A stretch of DNA of 64,000 nucleotides from SLRI01 sp964402505 (GTDB taxonomy: Bacteria > Pseudomonadota > Alphaproteobacteria > Geminicoccales > Geminicoccaceae): assembly GCA_964402505.1 (NCBI GenBank), contig CAYOCP010000003.1, forward strand, positions 124,001 to 188,000, read 5' to 3'. Both the position numbers and the translations under genes were made by a program. The stretch's first letter is position 1; each line of letters starts with the position of its first letter. Below, one piece after another: positions 56,198 to 64,000 of the stretch. Below the pieces are notes generated by a model. It worked only from the letters and a program-made list of their open reading frames with translations, was not told where the DNA came from and did no database searches.

Positions 56198-58615
56198 TCA
56201 GGGCCGGAGGACGAGCTTCGAGCGGATGCCGCCCGACGTCTCCATCACATGCAGCTCGCCCTTCCGCCAGCTTTCGGTCTGGTCGCTGAAATGCGACGAG
56301 AGGGGATGCCCGGACTGCCCGGTCGGCAGGATGGCGTGCAGCGTTCCGGGCTCGCCGAGGTCGGCGACGATGCGCAGGCTGGCGGCGGCAATGGTGGCGT
56401 AGGGGGCATGGGCGGCGTAGCGCGCCACGTCCACGCTGCCGGCATCGCCGCCGCCATCCGTCCCGATCGAGAAGAGCCGGCCGAGGCCGGGCACGCCGTC
56501 GAAGGGGCGATGCGCCATCCTGACCCGGCTGGCCGTGCCCCATCGCCAGCTTCGCCAGTCGGGGCCGAACGCAGCCCGCAGCTCCCGAAGCGCGCTCGCC
56601 AGCGCCAGGGCGGCCATGTCGCCGCAGGTCTCGACCCGTTCCTGCGTCGCCGCATCGTCGCACCAGCCGGGCGCCTCTTCCAGGATGTGCCGCATGGCCC
56701 GGGCCCGGATGCCCGCAAAGCGGGCGAAGCCCGCCCCGAGCTCGTCGGCGAGGACGTGACGGACCAGGGCGCGGTACCAGGCCTGAAAGATCAGGGGCTC
56801 CGGCCCGTCCGCCGTCGAGAAGCCCTTCCAGGCCGCCAGCCGGGCGAGCACGGCGGCGGTCCCGGCATCCTCGGGCGCCACCGCCAGGAGATGCGGCAGG
56901 AAGTCCAGGGCCAGGATCGAGAGCCGATCGTCCTGCAGCCGGCGCATGGCTTCCGCGTCGAGCGGTGTTCGGGCCGCGATTTCCGCCTCCAGCACCTCGA
57001 CGATGCGTCGGGCGCGCAGGTCGTCGTTCCAGTCGGCGGTGACGAGATGGGGATAGCGGCCGTCGACGAGGCGGTTGTTGGCGTTCTGCAGGAAGCCTCT
57101 GGCCTTCGTGCCCGGTGTTTTCGGGTTCTGGCTGGCCGGGAGGAGGCCCAGCCAGTCGTGGCTGCCGTCCGAGCCCGCTGCAGGCAGGCTGCCGTCGCCG
57201 GCACGGCGGAGCGGCAGGCGGCCGGCCATGGCCATGCCGATCCGCCCGTCGCGATCGGCATAGAAGGCGTTCTGCACGGGGCTGTGGAAAAGGTCGATGG
57301 CAGCCTCGAACCCGTCCCAGCCGGTCGCCCGCGCGAGCGCGATGCCGGCCTCGAGCGTACGGTCCTCCTCCCCAAGCGCCGTCCACGCCAGGGCCAGGAC
57401 GCGGCCCTTGCCGGCGAGGGCGGCCGCCCCCGGCAGGATGTCGGAGAGCACCGGCCCGTGCCGTGTCCGCCGCACCCGAAGATGCAGGGCCTTCCCGCCC
57501 TTGATCCCGATCGTCTCCTCGCGATGCTCGAAGGGCAGGCTGCCGTCCGGCGTCAGGTAGCGGTCGGGATCGGCGGGATCGACCTCCTCGATGAAGAGGT
57601 CGTCGGTGTCGGCGGCGGTATTGGTGAAGCCCCAGGCGATATGCTCGTTGCGGCCGATGACGACGACCGGCAGGGCCGGCAGGGTGGCGCCCATCACGAG
57701 GCCCCCGGGCGTGCGGATGGCCGCGAGATACCAGGGCGCGGGTGTGACGAGGCCGAGATGCGGGTCGTTGGCGAGCAGGGCCGCACCGCTCGCCGTGTGC
57801 GCGCCGGCCACGGTCCAGATGTTGGAGCCGAGCCCCGCGGGATCGGCGGGCGGCAGCGCCGAGGCGAGCGCTTCGGCGAGCCCGGCCGTCCCGGCGGCAG
57901 CTGCCGCGTCCCCCGGCTTCGCCATGGGAAGGGAGCGGCTCGCCGCCGCCGCCGGACCTTCGAGCGTCGTCACCTCGTCCGCGCGGACCGGCGGCCAGAG
58001 GTCGTCGAGTGCCGCGGGCGGCAGGCGGTCGAGCAGGCCGGCCCGGATGAGCTCGCTTCGCCAGCTCGCCACGAGGTCGAGCGCCATCAGCTTGATCAGG
58101 ACCAGGCTGTCGGCCGGTCGCCAGGGCTCCGGCCGATGGTGCAGGATCAGGAATTCCGGCGGCAGCGGTCCGTTGCGTCCGGCGAGAAGGGCGTTCACAC
58201 CCCGGGCGTAGGCGGCGAGGCGGTCCTGCGCCTCATCCGAGAGATGGGCGAGGCTCGCCTCGGCGGCACGATAGAGGCCGAGGGTGCGCATGAACCGGTC
58301 GACCGCGAGGCCCTCTCCACCCACCACCTCGGCGAGCCGCCCGGCGCCGATGCGCCGGCTCATCTCCATCTGCCAGAGCCTGTCCTGGGCATGCACGAAA
58401 CCGAGCGCCATGGCGGCGTCGTGCTCCGTCTCCGCCTCGATCAGCGGCACGCCGAGCGCGTCTCGAAGAACCCTGACCGGCGCCTCTAGCCCCGGCAGGC
58501 GAAGCTCGCCCTCGACCACCGGCAGCGAGCCCAGGGCCAGAAGGAGGAGCAGGGCCGAAGCACCCAGGGCGAGGCCGGCCGCGACGGCCGCGAGTGCGGC
58601 GCAAAGCCGGCCCAA
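56198..58615 (-). CDS. penicillin acylase family protein (Ntn hydrolase)
   Basis: This 805-residue precursor matures by self-cleavage to an N-terminal-nucleophile heterodimer that hydrolyses amide bonds, for example of beta-lactams or acyl-homoserine lactones. The start is TTG at 58615, five bases after the HAD stop. A membrane-anchor/signal helix (AALAAVAAGLALGASALLLLLALG) precedes the alpha chain, which has ALGFVHAQDRLWQMEMSRRIG. The nucleophile is Ser264 in GLGSNIWTVAG, followed by LLANDPHLGL. An Asn near the C-terminus (ANNRLVDGRYPHL) fits the active site. Substrate is unknown; AHL acylases belong to this family. Confidence 0.92.
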   Translation of the reverse strand: MGRLCAALAAVAAGLALGASALLLLLALGSLPVVEGELRLPGLEAPVRVLRDALGVPLIEAETEHDAAMALGFVHAQDRLWQMEMSRRIGAGRLAEVVGGEGLAVDRFMRTLGLYRAAEASLAHLSDEAQDRLAAYARGVNALLAGRNGPLPPEFLILHHRPEPWRPADSLVLIKLMALDLVASWRSELIRAGLLDRLPPAALDDLWPPVRADEVTTLEGPAAAASRSLPMAKPGDAAAAAGTAGLAEALASALPPADPAGLGSNIWTVAGAHTASGAALLANDPHLGLVTPAPWYLAAIRTPGGLVMGATLPALPVVVIGRNEHIAWGFTNTAADTDDLFIEEVDPADPDRYLTPDGSLPFEHREETIGIKGGKALHLRVRRTRHGPVLSDILPGAAALAGKGRVLALAWTALGEEDRTLEAGIALARATGWDGFEAAIDLFHSPVQNAFYADRDGRIGMAMAGRLPLRRAGDGSLPAAGSDGSHDWLGLLPASQNPKTPGTKARGFLQNANNRLVDGRYPHLVTADWNDDLRARRIVEVLEAEIAARTPLDAEAMRRLQDDRLSILALDFLPHLLAVAPEDAGTAAVLARLAAWKGFSTADGPEPLIFQAWYRALVRHVLADELGAGFARFAGIRARAMRHILEEAPGWCDDAATQERVETCGDMAALALASALRELRAAFGPDWRSWRWGTASRVRMAHRPFDGVPGLGRLFSIGTDGGGDAGSVDVARYAAHAPYATIAAASLRIVADLGEPGTLHAILPTGQSGHPLSSHFSDQTESWRKGELHVMETSGGIRSKLVLRP

Positions 58616-58620
58616 GTCGG

Positions 58621-59262
58621 TCAGCCGAGGAGCTGGAGGTCGCGCAACCGCCGCTCGAGCTCGGCAGCGCCGGCAAAGTGGTGGGTGAGGAAGCCCAGCC
58701 GCCGGGCGGCCTCGATGTTGGCCGCGGAATCGTCGATGAACAGCACCGATCCGGCATCGAGGCCGGTATCGTCGAGCACGTGCTCGAAGATGTCGTCATC
58801 GGGCTTGATCATGCCGAGCGAGCCCGAGACGTAGATATGGGCGAAGCGGCCGAGAAAGGCATAGGCCGGATCGTCGTGGACGAGCGCGAAGGTCTCGGCC
58901 GACCAGTTGGTGAGGGCGCGAAGCGGCGTCCTTCGGGCGGCAAGCTCCTCGAGGAGCGCTACCGTCGCCTCGATCGGTCCGCCGATCATCTCGAGCCAGC
59001 GCTGGTGATAGGCCTCGATCAGAGGCCGCTTCTCGGGGTGCGCCGCCACGAGCTCGGCGACCGCCTCGGCAAAGGGCCGCCCCCGATCCAGCTCGAGGTT
59101 CCAGGCGGGCGTGCAGACGGTGCCGAGAAAGGCCTCCATCGCCGCCTCGTCGGCGATCAGCTTGCGGTAGAGCCGGCGCGGATCCCATTCGATCAGCACC
59201 CCGCCCAGATCGAAGAGGACGAGGTCGGGACGTGGGCGGCGATCCGGCATCGGCGGTTCCAT
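58621..59262 (-). CDS. HAD-superfamily hydrolase (IA type)
   Basis: This 213-residue phosphatase-like or haloacid dehalogenase-like enzyme starts with ATG at 59262 or the Met four residues later. HAD motif I is VLFDLGGVLIEWDP, where the usual second Asp of DxDxT is Gly, as in the DxGGV epoxide-hydrolase/YihX-like branch. Motif II is RALTNWS, motif III lies in GMIKPDDDIF and motif IV in VLFIDDSAANIEAA. The gene lies 60 bp after the sigma factor and 5 bp before the penicillin acylase gene. Confidence 0.9.
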   Translation of the reverse strand: MEPPMPDRRPRPDLVLFDLGGVLIEWDPRRLYRKLIADEAAMEAFLGTVCTPAWNLELDRGRPFAEAVAELVAAHPEKRPLIEAYHQRWLEMIGGPIEATVALLEELAARRTPLRALTNWSAETFALVHDDPAYAFLGRFAHIYVSGSLGMIKPDDDIFEHVLDDTGLDAGSVLFIDDSAANIEAARRLGFLTHHFAGAAELERRLRDLQLLG

Positions 59263-59322
59263 CCTTCCTGGGGGTCGGCCGGAGCATGGACGCCCGGCGC
59301 CCGGCGGTCGAGCCCTTCCGGC

Positions 59323-60027
59323 TTACGAGCCCGCCCGCCGCCTGAGCTCGGCGATCACGCGATCGGCGAGGCGGGCACAGCGCGCGCCGGCGAACGGGAA
59401 GACGGCGAGGAAGCCGCCCTTCAGGCGGGCCTCGAGGAGCGAGCGGAGCCGCCGCCGGGCGCGGAAGAGGCGGGTCTTCACGGTGAGCGGGTTGAGCTCG
59501 AGGTCGCGGGCAATCTCCATGATGCTGCGGCCCTCGGCCTCGCGCAGGAGAAAGACCAGGCGCAAGTGGTCCGGCAACGCCGCCACCGCCTGCTCGAGCA
59601 TCACCCGAACCTCCTCCCGACCGAAGGTGGCCTCGGCGGTCTCGCGGGTCCGGCCGGGAAAGGCGAGAACATCGGCCTCGCCGGTCTCTCTTTCGTCCAC
59701 GGTGTCGTACCCCTCGTGCGGTCGGGCGGCGCGGCGGCGCATCCGGGCGGCGTTCAGCGCGATCCGCGTGACCCAGGTCGAGAAGCGGGCATCGCCGCGA
59801 AACTCGGCGAGGCCGGTGAAGGCGGCGATGTGCGCCTCCTGCACCACCTCCTCCGCCTCGGCGTCGCTCTCGACGATGCCGCGCGCCACCCGGAAGAGCC
59901 GCGGATTGAGGCGGTGGATCAGCTCGCGCATGGCGGCCTCGTCGGACCGGCGTGCCGCCTCCACCAGCCTCTCCTCGGAAAGATTGCGCAAGTCGGCGCC
60001 GGCCTCGATGGCGCGCTGCGTCCTCAT
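59323..60027 (-). CDS. ECF-type RNA polymerase sigma factor with Cys-containing tail
   Basis: This 234-residue group 4 sigma factor starts with ATG at 60027, overlapping the cupredoxin stop by 4 bp. Region 2 is DEAAMRELIHRLNPRLFRVARGIVES then AEEVVQEAHIAAFTGLAEFRGDARFSTWV; region 4 is LPDHLRLVFLLREAEGRSIMEIARDLELNPLTVKTRLFRARRRLR. A tail of about 40 residues contains FPFAGARC, a conserved Cys motif in an alphaproteobacterial ECF group with a C-terminal extension. No anti-sigma gene is adjacent. It may respond directly to redox or metal stress, which is inferred from the Cys and from the cupredoxin upstream. Confidence 0.9.
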   Translation of the reverse strand: MRTQRAIEAGADLRNLSEERLVEAARRSDEAAMRELIHRLNPRLFRVARGIVESDAEAEEVVQEAHIAAFTGLAEFRGDARFSTWVTRIALNAARMRRRAARPHEGYDTVDERETGEADVLAFPGRTRETAEATFGREEVRVMLEQAVAALPDHLRLVFLLREAEGRSIMEIARDLELNPLTVKTRLFRARRRLRSLLEARLKGGFLAVFPFAGARCARLADRVIAELRRRAGS

Positions 60028-60554
60028 GACGACTCCTTCGCGGGCACGCGGCCCTTCGCCAATATCTCCTCGACGGGCGGAAAGGCGGCGAGCGCCACCT
60101 CCGGCAGGTCGTCCGACGGGCCGGCGGCACCCTGCCAGCCGGCATCACCCGGCCGGCCGACCACGATGCGTCCGACCATGCCGGCGTGCTCGTGCGGCTG
60201 GCAGTAGTAATCATAGACGCCGGGAGCGGTCAGGGTCACCTCGAACGATTCGCCGGGCAGGAGATAGCCGCTGTCGAAGGGCGTGGCCGCATCGGGAATG
60301 CGCTGCTGGCGGTCCAGGATGCTCGGGTGATAGGCGGTCGCGGTGTGGCTGTTGCTCCGGTCCTCGTTGACGAAGCGGAGCGTGGTGCCGGGTGCGACGG
60401 CGAGGCCCGTGGGCTCGAACCAGACATGCTCGCCGCGCGGCGTGCCCTCCATCCCGATCGTCTGCACGGTTGCGGCGCGCACCAAACGCGGGATGGAAAG
60501 GGCGGCGATGCCGCCGCCCCCCAGCACGAGAAAACGTCGTCGGCTGGCGATCAT
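60024..60554 (-). CDS. Tat-exported plastocyanin/azurin-family cupredoxin
   Basis: This 176-residue blue copper protein has a twin-Arg signal (ASRRRFLVLGGGGIAALSI). Type 1 copper ligands are visible: His in NSHTATAY, and Cys, His and Met in YYCQPHEHAGMVGRI. It would carry electrons in the periplasm. A C-terminal tail of about 45 residues (LPEVALAAFPPVEEILAKG) is longer than in ordinary plastocyanins. It overlaps both neighbours by 4 bp, the DUF5602 gene and the sigma factor gene, so the three are translationally coupled. Confidence 0.9.
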   Translation of the reverse strand: MIASRRRFLVLGGGGIAALSIPRLVRAATVQTIGMEGTPRGEHVWFEPTGLAVAPGTTLRFVNEDRSNSHTATAYHPSILDRQQRIPDAATPFDSGYLLPGESFEVTLTAPGVYDYYCQPHEHAGMVGRIVVGRPGDAGWQGAAGPSDDLPEVALAAFPPVEEILAKGRVPAKESS

Positions 60555-60982
60555 TCCGCCAGTCTCGCCTTGGCGCCGTCGTCGTGGAACAGCACGACGT
60601 GGACATGCGGCTCCTCGACGCCCGGATGGCCGGCATTGTAGTAGATGTCGACCGACTCGACCTCGTGCGAGCCCAGAGCCAGATCATCGTAAGAGGTGCC
60701 GTCCTGCAGCGCCGCGATCGGCGTCATGTAGATCGTGGCGCTCAGCTTGCCGTCGTGGTCGTAGCCGAGGAAAGGCCCGGCAGGCAGGGTCGCCGGATCG
60801 ACGTAGAGCGTGCCGAGCCCCGGCAGGAAGTCCGGCAGCTTCACGAGCTCGCTGACCTTGGCATAGGGTGCGGGCGGCGGTGCCTTCGCCAGCGCCTCCG
60901 CATCTTGCGCGCTCGCGGGCGAGGCGAGACCGGCCACGGCCAGAGCTGCCGAGCCGAGGAGCGCCATGGGTAGCTTGGACAC
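60551..60982 (-). CDS. secreted DUF5602-like protein
   Basis: This 143-residue protein starts with GTG at 60982 with GGAGG upstream. It has a signal peptide (LPMALLGSAALAVAGLASPASAQ). The mature domain reads ELVKLPDFLPGLGTLYVDPATLPAGPFLGYDHDGKLSATIYMTP, then HEVESVDIYYNAGHPGVEEPHVHVVLFH, in which the His residues (HPG, PHVHV) could bind metal. This matches DUF5602 as I recall it. It is the first gene of the DUF5602-cupredoxin-ECF operon and overlaps the cupredoxin start by 4 bp. Function is unknown. Confidence 0.78.
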   Translation of the reverse strand: MSKLPMALLGSAALAVAGLASPASAQDAEALAKAPPPAPYAKVSELVKLPDFLPGLGTLYVDPATLPAGPFLGYDHDGKLSATIYMTPIAALQDGTSYDDLALGSHEVESVDIYYNAGHPGVEEPHVHVVLFHDDGAKARLAE

Positions 60983-61167
60983 GGGTGTCCTCCTTTTGAA
61001 ACACCGGCCGTCATGCACGGCCTCGCCCCCTTGGATGCAGCGCAGGACAAAAGGTTCCCCGGTCATCTCGCCGGGGCCGGCGCGAAAGGAATTGTCGGAT
61101 ACCGCGCGTCTGGTAGGTTTGCGCCGGTTGCAAGACGAACGACGAAGCCAGAGGGAGGGGAGGCACC

Positions 61168-62793
61168 ATGAGGGCGATATCGAACGGCCGCCTTGAGCGC
61201 GGCGGTCTCGCGGGATTGAGGAGGCTCGTCGCCGGCGTTCTCCTGGCCGTGCTCGCCGCCACCGCGCCGGCGCTGGCCCAGGAGAAGAAGGTGCTCGTGC
61301 TGGGCGTCGACATCAGCGACGCCAGGAACTTCGACCCGGCGCGCATGTCCGACTACTCGTCGCCGATCACCAATGGGGCCGTCTACGACACGCTGGTCAC
61401 GCAGCAGCCCGGCGATTACGAGCAAGTCGTGCCGGCGCTCGCCACCGAGTGGCAGCGCCTCGACGACGGCAAGCGCATCCGCTTCACGCTGCGTGAGGAC
61501 GTGAAGTTCTGGGACGGCTCGCCGCTCACCGCCGAGGATGTCAAGTTCTCCCTCGACCGGCTTTTGAACGTGAAGGACCAGCCGGCCGTCTACGCCCAGA
61601 ACCTCGAGAGGACGGAGGTCGTCGACCCGCACAGCGTCGATCTCTACATCGTGAACCCGGCCGAGCCGATCATGATCAATCTCGCGGCACCGGCCTTCGC
61701 CATCTATTCGAAGGCGATGGTCGAGGCGCATGGCGGCGTCAGCACGCCGGGCGCCGATCAGGAGGACAAGGCGACCCAGTGGCTCAACCAGAACTCGGCC
61801 GGCACCGGCCCCTACCACATGACCCAGTGGGAGCGGAACGCACAGATCCTGATGGAGAAGAACCCGCATTACTGGGGCGGCGACGTCCCGTTCGAGCGGG
61901 TGGTGATCCGCCATATCGGCGACAGCGCCGCCCAGCTTCTGGCGCTCGAGAACGGCGACATCGACGCCGCCTTCAACCTCACGACCGAGCAGCTCGCGAC
62001 GCTCGAGGGCAGCGACGACATCAATATCGCGCGCGGGCTCAGCCTCGACTACGTCTACATGACGCTGACGAGCGGTGCGGAGCTGAACGAGGCGCTGGCC
62101 AAGACCGATAACCGGCTCGCGGTCGCCCATGCCATCGACTTCGACGGGATCATCGAGCACCTGATGGGCGGCAACGCGGTGCGGCCGGTCAATTTCCTGC
62201 CGATCGGGGTCGGGGGCTCGACGAAGGAGTTGACCGACGAGATCGGCTATCACGAGGATCTCGACAAGGCCCGCGAGCTTCTGGCCGAGGCCGGCAATCC
62301 GGACGGCTTCAGCTTCCAGCTCTCCTACGCCAACGCCGCGATCGTCGGCACGAGCTACCAGTTGCTGGCGCAGAAGATCCAGTCGGACCTCGGGCGGGTC
62401 GGGATCGAGGCCGAGCTCAACCCGATGGACCAGGTCAAGCTGCGCACGCAGTACACCGGCGGCGATTCGCAGTCGGTGATCACCTTCTGGAACCCGCCCT
62501 CGCCCGAGCCGCAGCTCTGGGCCTCGGCCTCGATCGAGCGGGTCGCGAAGCGCGTGCGCTGGGACGTGCCGCAAGAAGTCAAGGATGTCGTGGCGGCGGC
62601 CGGGGCCGAGCAGGATCCGGCGAAGCGCGCCGAGCTCTACACCGAGTACACGAGGATGCTGCAGGACCAGGCCAACTACATCATCCTGTTCCAGCCCATC
62701 TACCGGATCGCGACCAGCAAGGCGATCAAGGACTTCCACCTGACCGCCGCCGGCTGGCAGGTGCAGATGGTCGACATCAAGCCGGCGCAGTGA
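61168..62793 (+). CDS. oligopeptide/dipeptide ABC transporter substrate-binding protein
   Basis: This SBP_bac_5-family receptor has 541 residues. Start ATG at 61168 with GAGGGGAGG upstream opens a signal peptide (RRLVAGVLLAVLAATAPALAQE). The mature protein shows VLGVDISDARNFDPARMSDYSS, VKFWDGSPLTAEDVKFSLDRLL, TGPYHMTQWERNAQILMEKNPHYWGG, and DNRLAVAHAIDFDGIIEHLMGG. These are hallmarks of DppA/OppA/NikA-type receptors. Two permease genes follow, so the operon is a dpp/opp-like importer; the ATPase genes are outside the window. Ligand could be peptides, nickel chelates or glycosides. Confidence 0.93.
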   Translation: MRAISNGRLERGGLAGLRRLVAGVLLAVLAATAPALAQEKKVLVLGVDISDARNFDPARMSDYSSPITNGAVYDTLVTQQPGDYEQVVPALATEWQRLDDGKRIRFTLREDVKFWDGSPLTAEDVKFSLDRLLNVKDQPAVYAQNLERTEVVDPHSVDLYIVNPAEPIMINLAAPAFAIYSKAMVEAHGGVSTPGADQEDKATQWLNQNSAGTGPYHMTQWERNAQILMEKNPHYWGGDVPFERVVIRHIGDSAAQLLALENGDIDAAFNLTTEQLATLEGSDDINIARGLSLDYVYMTLTSGAELNEALAKTDNRLAVAHAIDFDGIIEHLMGGNAVRPVNFLPIGVGGSTKELTDEIGYHEDLDKARELLAEAGNPDGFSFQLSYANAAIVGTSYQLLAQKIQSDLGRVGIEAELNPMDQVKLRTQYTGGDSQSVITFWNPPSPEPQLWASASIERVAKRVRWDVPQEVKDVVAAAGAEQDPAKRAELYTEYTRMLQDQANYIILFQPIYRIATSKAIKDFHLTAAGWQVQMVDIKPAQ

Positions 62794-62830
62794 CGGAGTC
62801 CCTTCCGCCCGGGCCACGCGGGTTCGGGGC

Positions 62831-63844
62831 TTGACGCGCTATCTGCTCCTGAGGCTGGCCAGCATGGTCGTCATGATCGTGCTGGCCACCCTCGTCGTGT
62901 TCCTGATCTCGCATCTGGTGCCCGCCGATCCGATCCTGGCGCAGCTCGGCGACATGCAGGCGGCCGATCCGAACCTGGTGGCGGCCTACCGCGCCCGCTG
63001 GGGTCTCGATCTGCCGATCTGGCGGCAGTACCTGATCTTCCTGGGCGGCCTCGTCCAGGGCGATCTCGGCGTCTCCATCTCGACCCAGCGGCCGGTCCTC
63101 GACGACATCCTGCAATATGCGCCGGCGACCATCGAGCTCTCGACCATCGCCTTCCTCCTCTCGGTGATCGTGGGCGTGCCGCTCGGGGTGATCGCGGCGG
63201 TGCGGCGCGACAGCTGGATCGACCATCTGGCCCGGCTGATCTCCCTCGTCGGGGTCTCGGCGCCGACCTTCTGGCTCGCCTTCGTCGTGCTCGCCCTCTT
63301 CTATGGGGGGCTGCAGATCGCACCCGGTCCGGGCCGGCTCGACGTCGTCTACCTGCCGCCGCCGACGGTCACCGGCCTCTTCCTCGTCGACAGCGCCCTC
63401 GCCGGCGAGTGGGACGTCTTCCGCAACGCCGCGGCCCATCTGGTGCTGCCGGCGACGGTGCTGGCGGCGACCACGCTCGGCCTGATCACCCGCACCACCC
63501 GTGCCGCCATGCTCGAATCCCTGGGCCAGGACTACATCCGGGTCGGCCGCGCCAAGGGCCTGAGAGAGCGGACCATCGTCACGCGCCACGCCTTGCCGAA
63601 TGCCCTCATCCCCGTGGTCACGCTCGGCGGCCTCGCCTACGCGGTGCTGCTGAGCGGCACCGTATTGACCGAGACCATCTTCTCCTGGCCCGGGCTCGGC
63701 CGCTACACCTTCAGGAGTGCGGTCTCGCTCGATTTCCCGGCGATCATGGGGATCACCTTCCTGGTCGCCGTGGTCTATCTGGTGATCAACCTGATCGTCG
63801 ACCTCTCCTACGCGCTGCTCGATCCGAGGGTCGTCCGGCAATGA
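62831..63844 (+). CDS. dipeptide/oligopeptide ABC transporter permease (DppB type)
   Basis: This 337-residue inner-membrane subunit starts with TTG at 62831 (TRYLLLRLASMVVMIVLATLVVFLI). The DppB/OppB family features are GDLGVSISTQRPVLDDI, the VPLGVIAAVRRDSWIDH region, and the coupling loop ESLGQDYIRVGRAKGLRERTIVTRHALPNALIPVV. It has six membrane segments. It overlaps the second permease start by 4 bp (ATGA). It lies 37 bp after the receptor stop. Confidence 0.93.
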   Translation: MTRYLLLRLASMVVMIVLATLVVFLISHLVPADPILAQLGDMQAADPNLVAAYRARWGLDLPIWRQYLIFLGGLVQGDLGVSISTQRPVLDDILQYAPATIELSTIAFLLSVIVGVPLGVIAAVRRDSWIDHLARLISLVGVSAPTFWLAFVVLALFYGGLQIAPGPGRLDVVYLPPPTVTGLFLVDSALAGEWDVFRNAAAHLVLPATVLAATTLGLITRTTRAAMLESLGQDYIRVGRAKGLRERTIVTRHALPNALIPVVTLGGLAYAVLLSGTVLTETIFSWPGLGRYTFRSAVSLDFPAIMGITFLVAVVYLVINLIVDLSYALLDPRVVRQ

Positions 63845-64000
63845 GCGAGCCTTTGCAGGTCGGGCCGCACACCGTGGCGCGTGCCGCGGCCGAAGCGCCG
63901 GCACAGGCACCGGCGCCTGGACGGCGGCTCAGGCGCGGGCTGCGCCGCTACTGGCTCGCGGTCCTGGGTGCCGTGATCGTCCTCGGATGGATCGTGATCG
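63841..64000 (+). CDS. dipeptide/oligopeptide ABC transporter permease (DppC type, N-terminal 53 residues)
   Basis: The ATG at 63841 overlaps the preceding stop. The frame is open to the window end and reads SEPLQVGPHTVARAAAEAP, a Pro/Ala-rich lead, then RRYWLAVLGAVIVLGWIVI, the start of TM1. The layout, with a polar lead then a helix, and the position after a DppB-type permease mark it as the DppC partner. The remainder is cut off by the window. Confidence 0.85.
   Translation, partial: MSEPLQVGPHTVARAAAEAPAQAPAPGRRLRRGLRRYWLAVLGAVIVLGWIVI

Noticed and set aside
1..64000. CRISPR arrays, tRNA/rRNA genes, prophage or intact insertion sequences
   Set aside because: No regularly spaced repeats, no cloverleaf-like or rRNA sequence, no phage structural genes, and no complete transposase were found by reading both strands.

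Overview
The window is high-GC and gene-dense, with the very long antisense open frames expected of such DNA. It looks chromosomal and most likely comes from an alphaproteobacterium, perhaps a Rhodospirillales/Geminicoccales-type lineage. That reading rests on gene content (a DUF6898-like protein, SbmA/BacA, the DgcN-DgcA pair, CbpA-CbpM, a small-permease TRAP transporter) and on frequent GTG/TTG starts. It is an inference; no rRNA, tRNA or other taxonomic marker is present.

Layout. 1-4.9 kb: the start of an ABC ATPase, a DUF6898-like protein, and a tripartite-type RND efflux pair (adaptor and pump). 5-12.7 kb: a protein with three cadherin-like repeats, the D-glutamate pair dgcN-dgcA, a dihydrodipicolinate-synthase-like lyase, an SH3 protein, a 2-hydroxyacid dehydrogenase and sbmA. 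12.7-18.1 kb: an SbmA-like ABC half-transporter with a degenerate nucleotide-binding domain, a metallo-beta-lactamase-fold hydrolase and mprF. With sbmA these form an envelope/cationic-peptide block. 18.1-19.8 kb: an accessory patch with a decayed transposase end, a VapBC-type toxin-antitoxin pair and an AT-rich tract carrying a small lipoprotein. 19.8-28.4 kb: M3 peptidase, membrane-anchored alpha/beta hydrolase, an ABC membrane domain without ATPase, EF-hand protein, glycine-zipper lipoprotein and a complete TRAP transporter. 28.4-33.2 kb: a broken parDE-like module, cbpA-cbpM, htpX, and dgoK-dgoA of galactonate catabolism. 33.3-37 kb: a large hairpin repeat and a sugar ABC transporter without ATPase. 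37-44.3 kb: histidine kinase, HNH nuclease, P450, amidase, nitroreductase, TusA-like protein and rhomboid.

44.4-54.4 kb is the most interesting part. An RpfF-type synthase of diffusible signal factor (DSF, a cis-2-unsaturated fatty acid) faces an RpfC-type hybrid kinase. The kinase's likely partner is a receiver-PAS-GGDEF-EAL protein standing where RpfG (receiver-HD-GYP) stands in Xanthomonas. Divergent from it is a ZorA/ZorB-like proton-channel pair with no ZorC, ZorD or ZorE nearby, followed by a FIST sensory protein.

54.5-64 kb: NUDIX hydrolase, two XRE-type regulators, and a probable minus-strand operon of DUF5602 protein, cupredoxin, ECF sigma factor, HAD hydrolase and penicillin acylase. 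The window ends with a dipeptide/oligopeptide ABC importer (binding protein, first permease, start of second permease). No CRISPR array, prophage or intact insertion sequence was seen.
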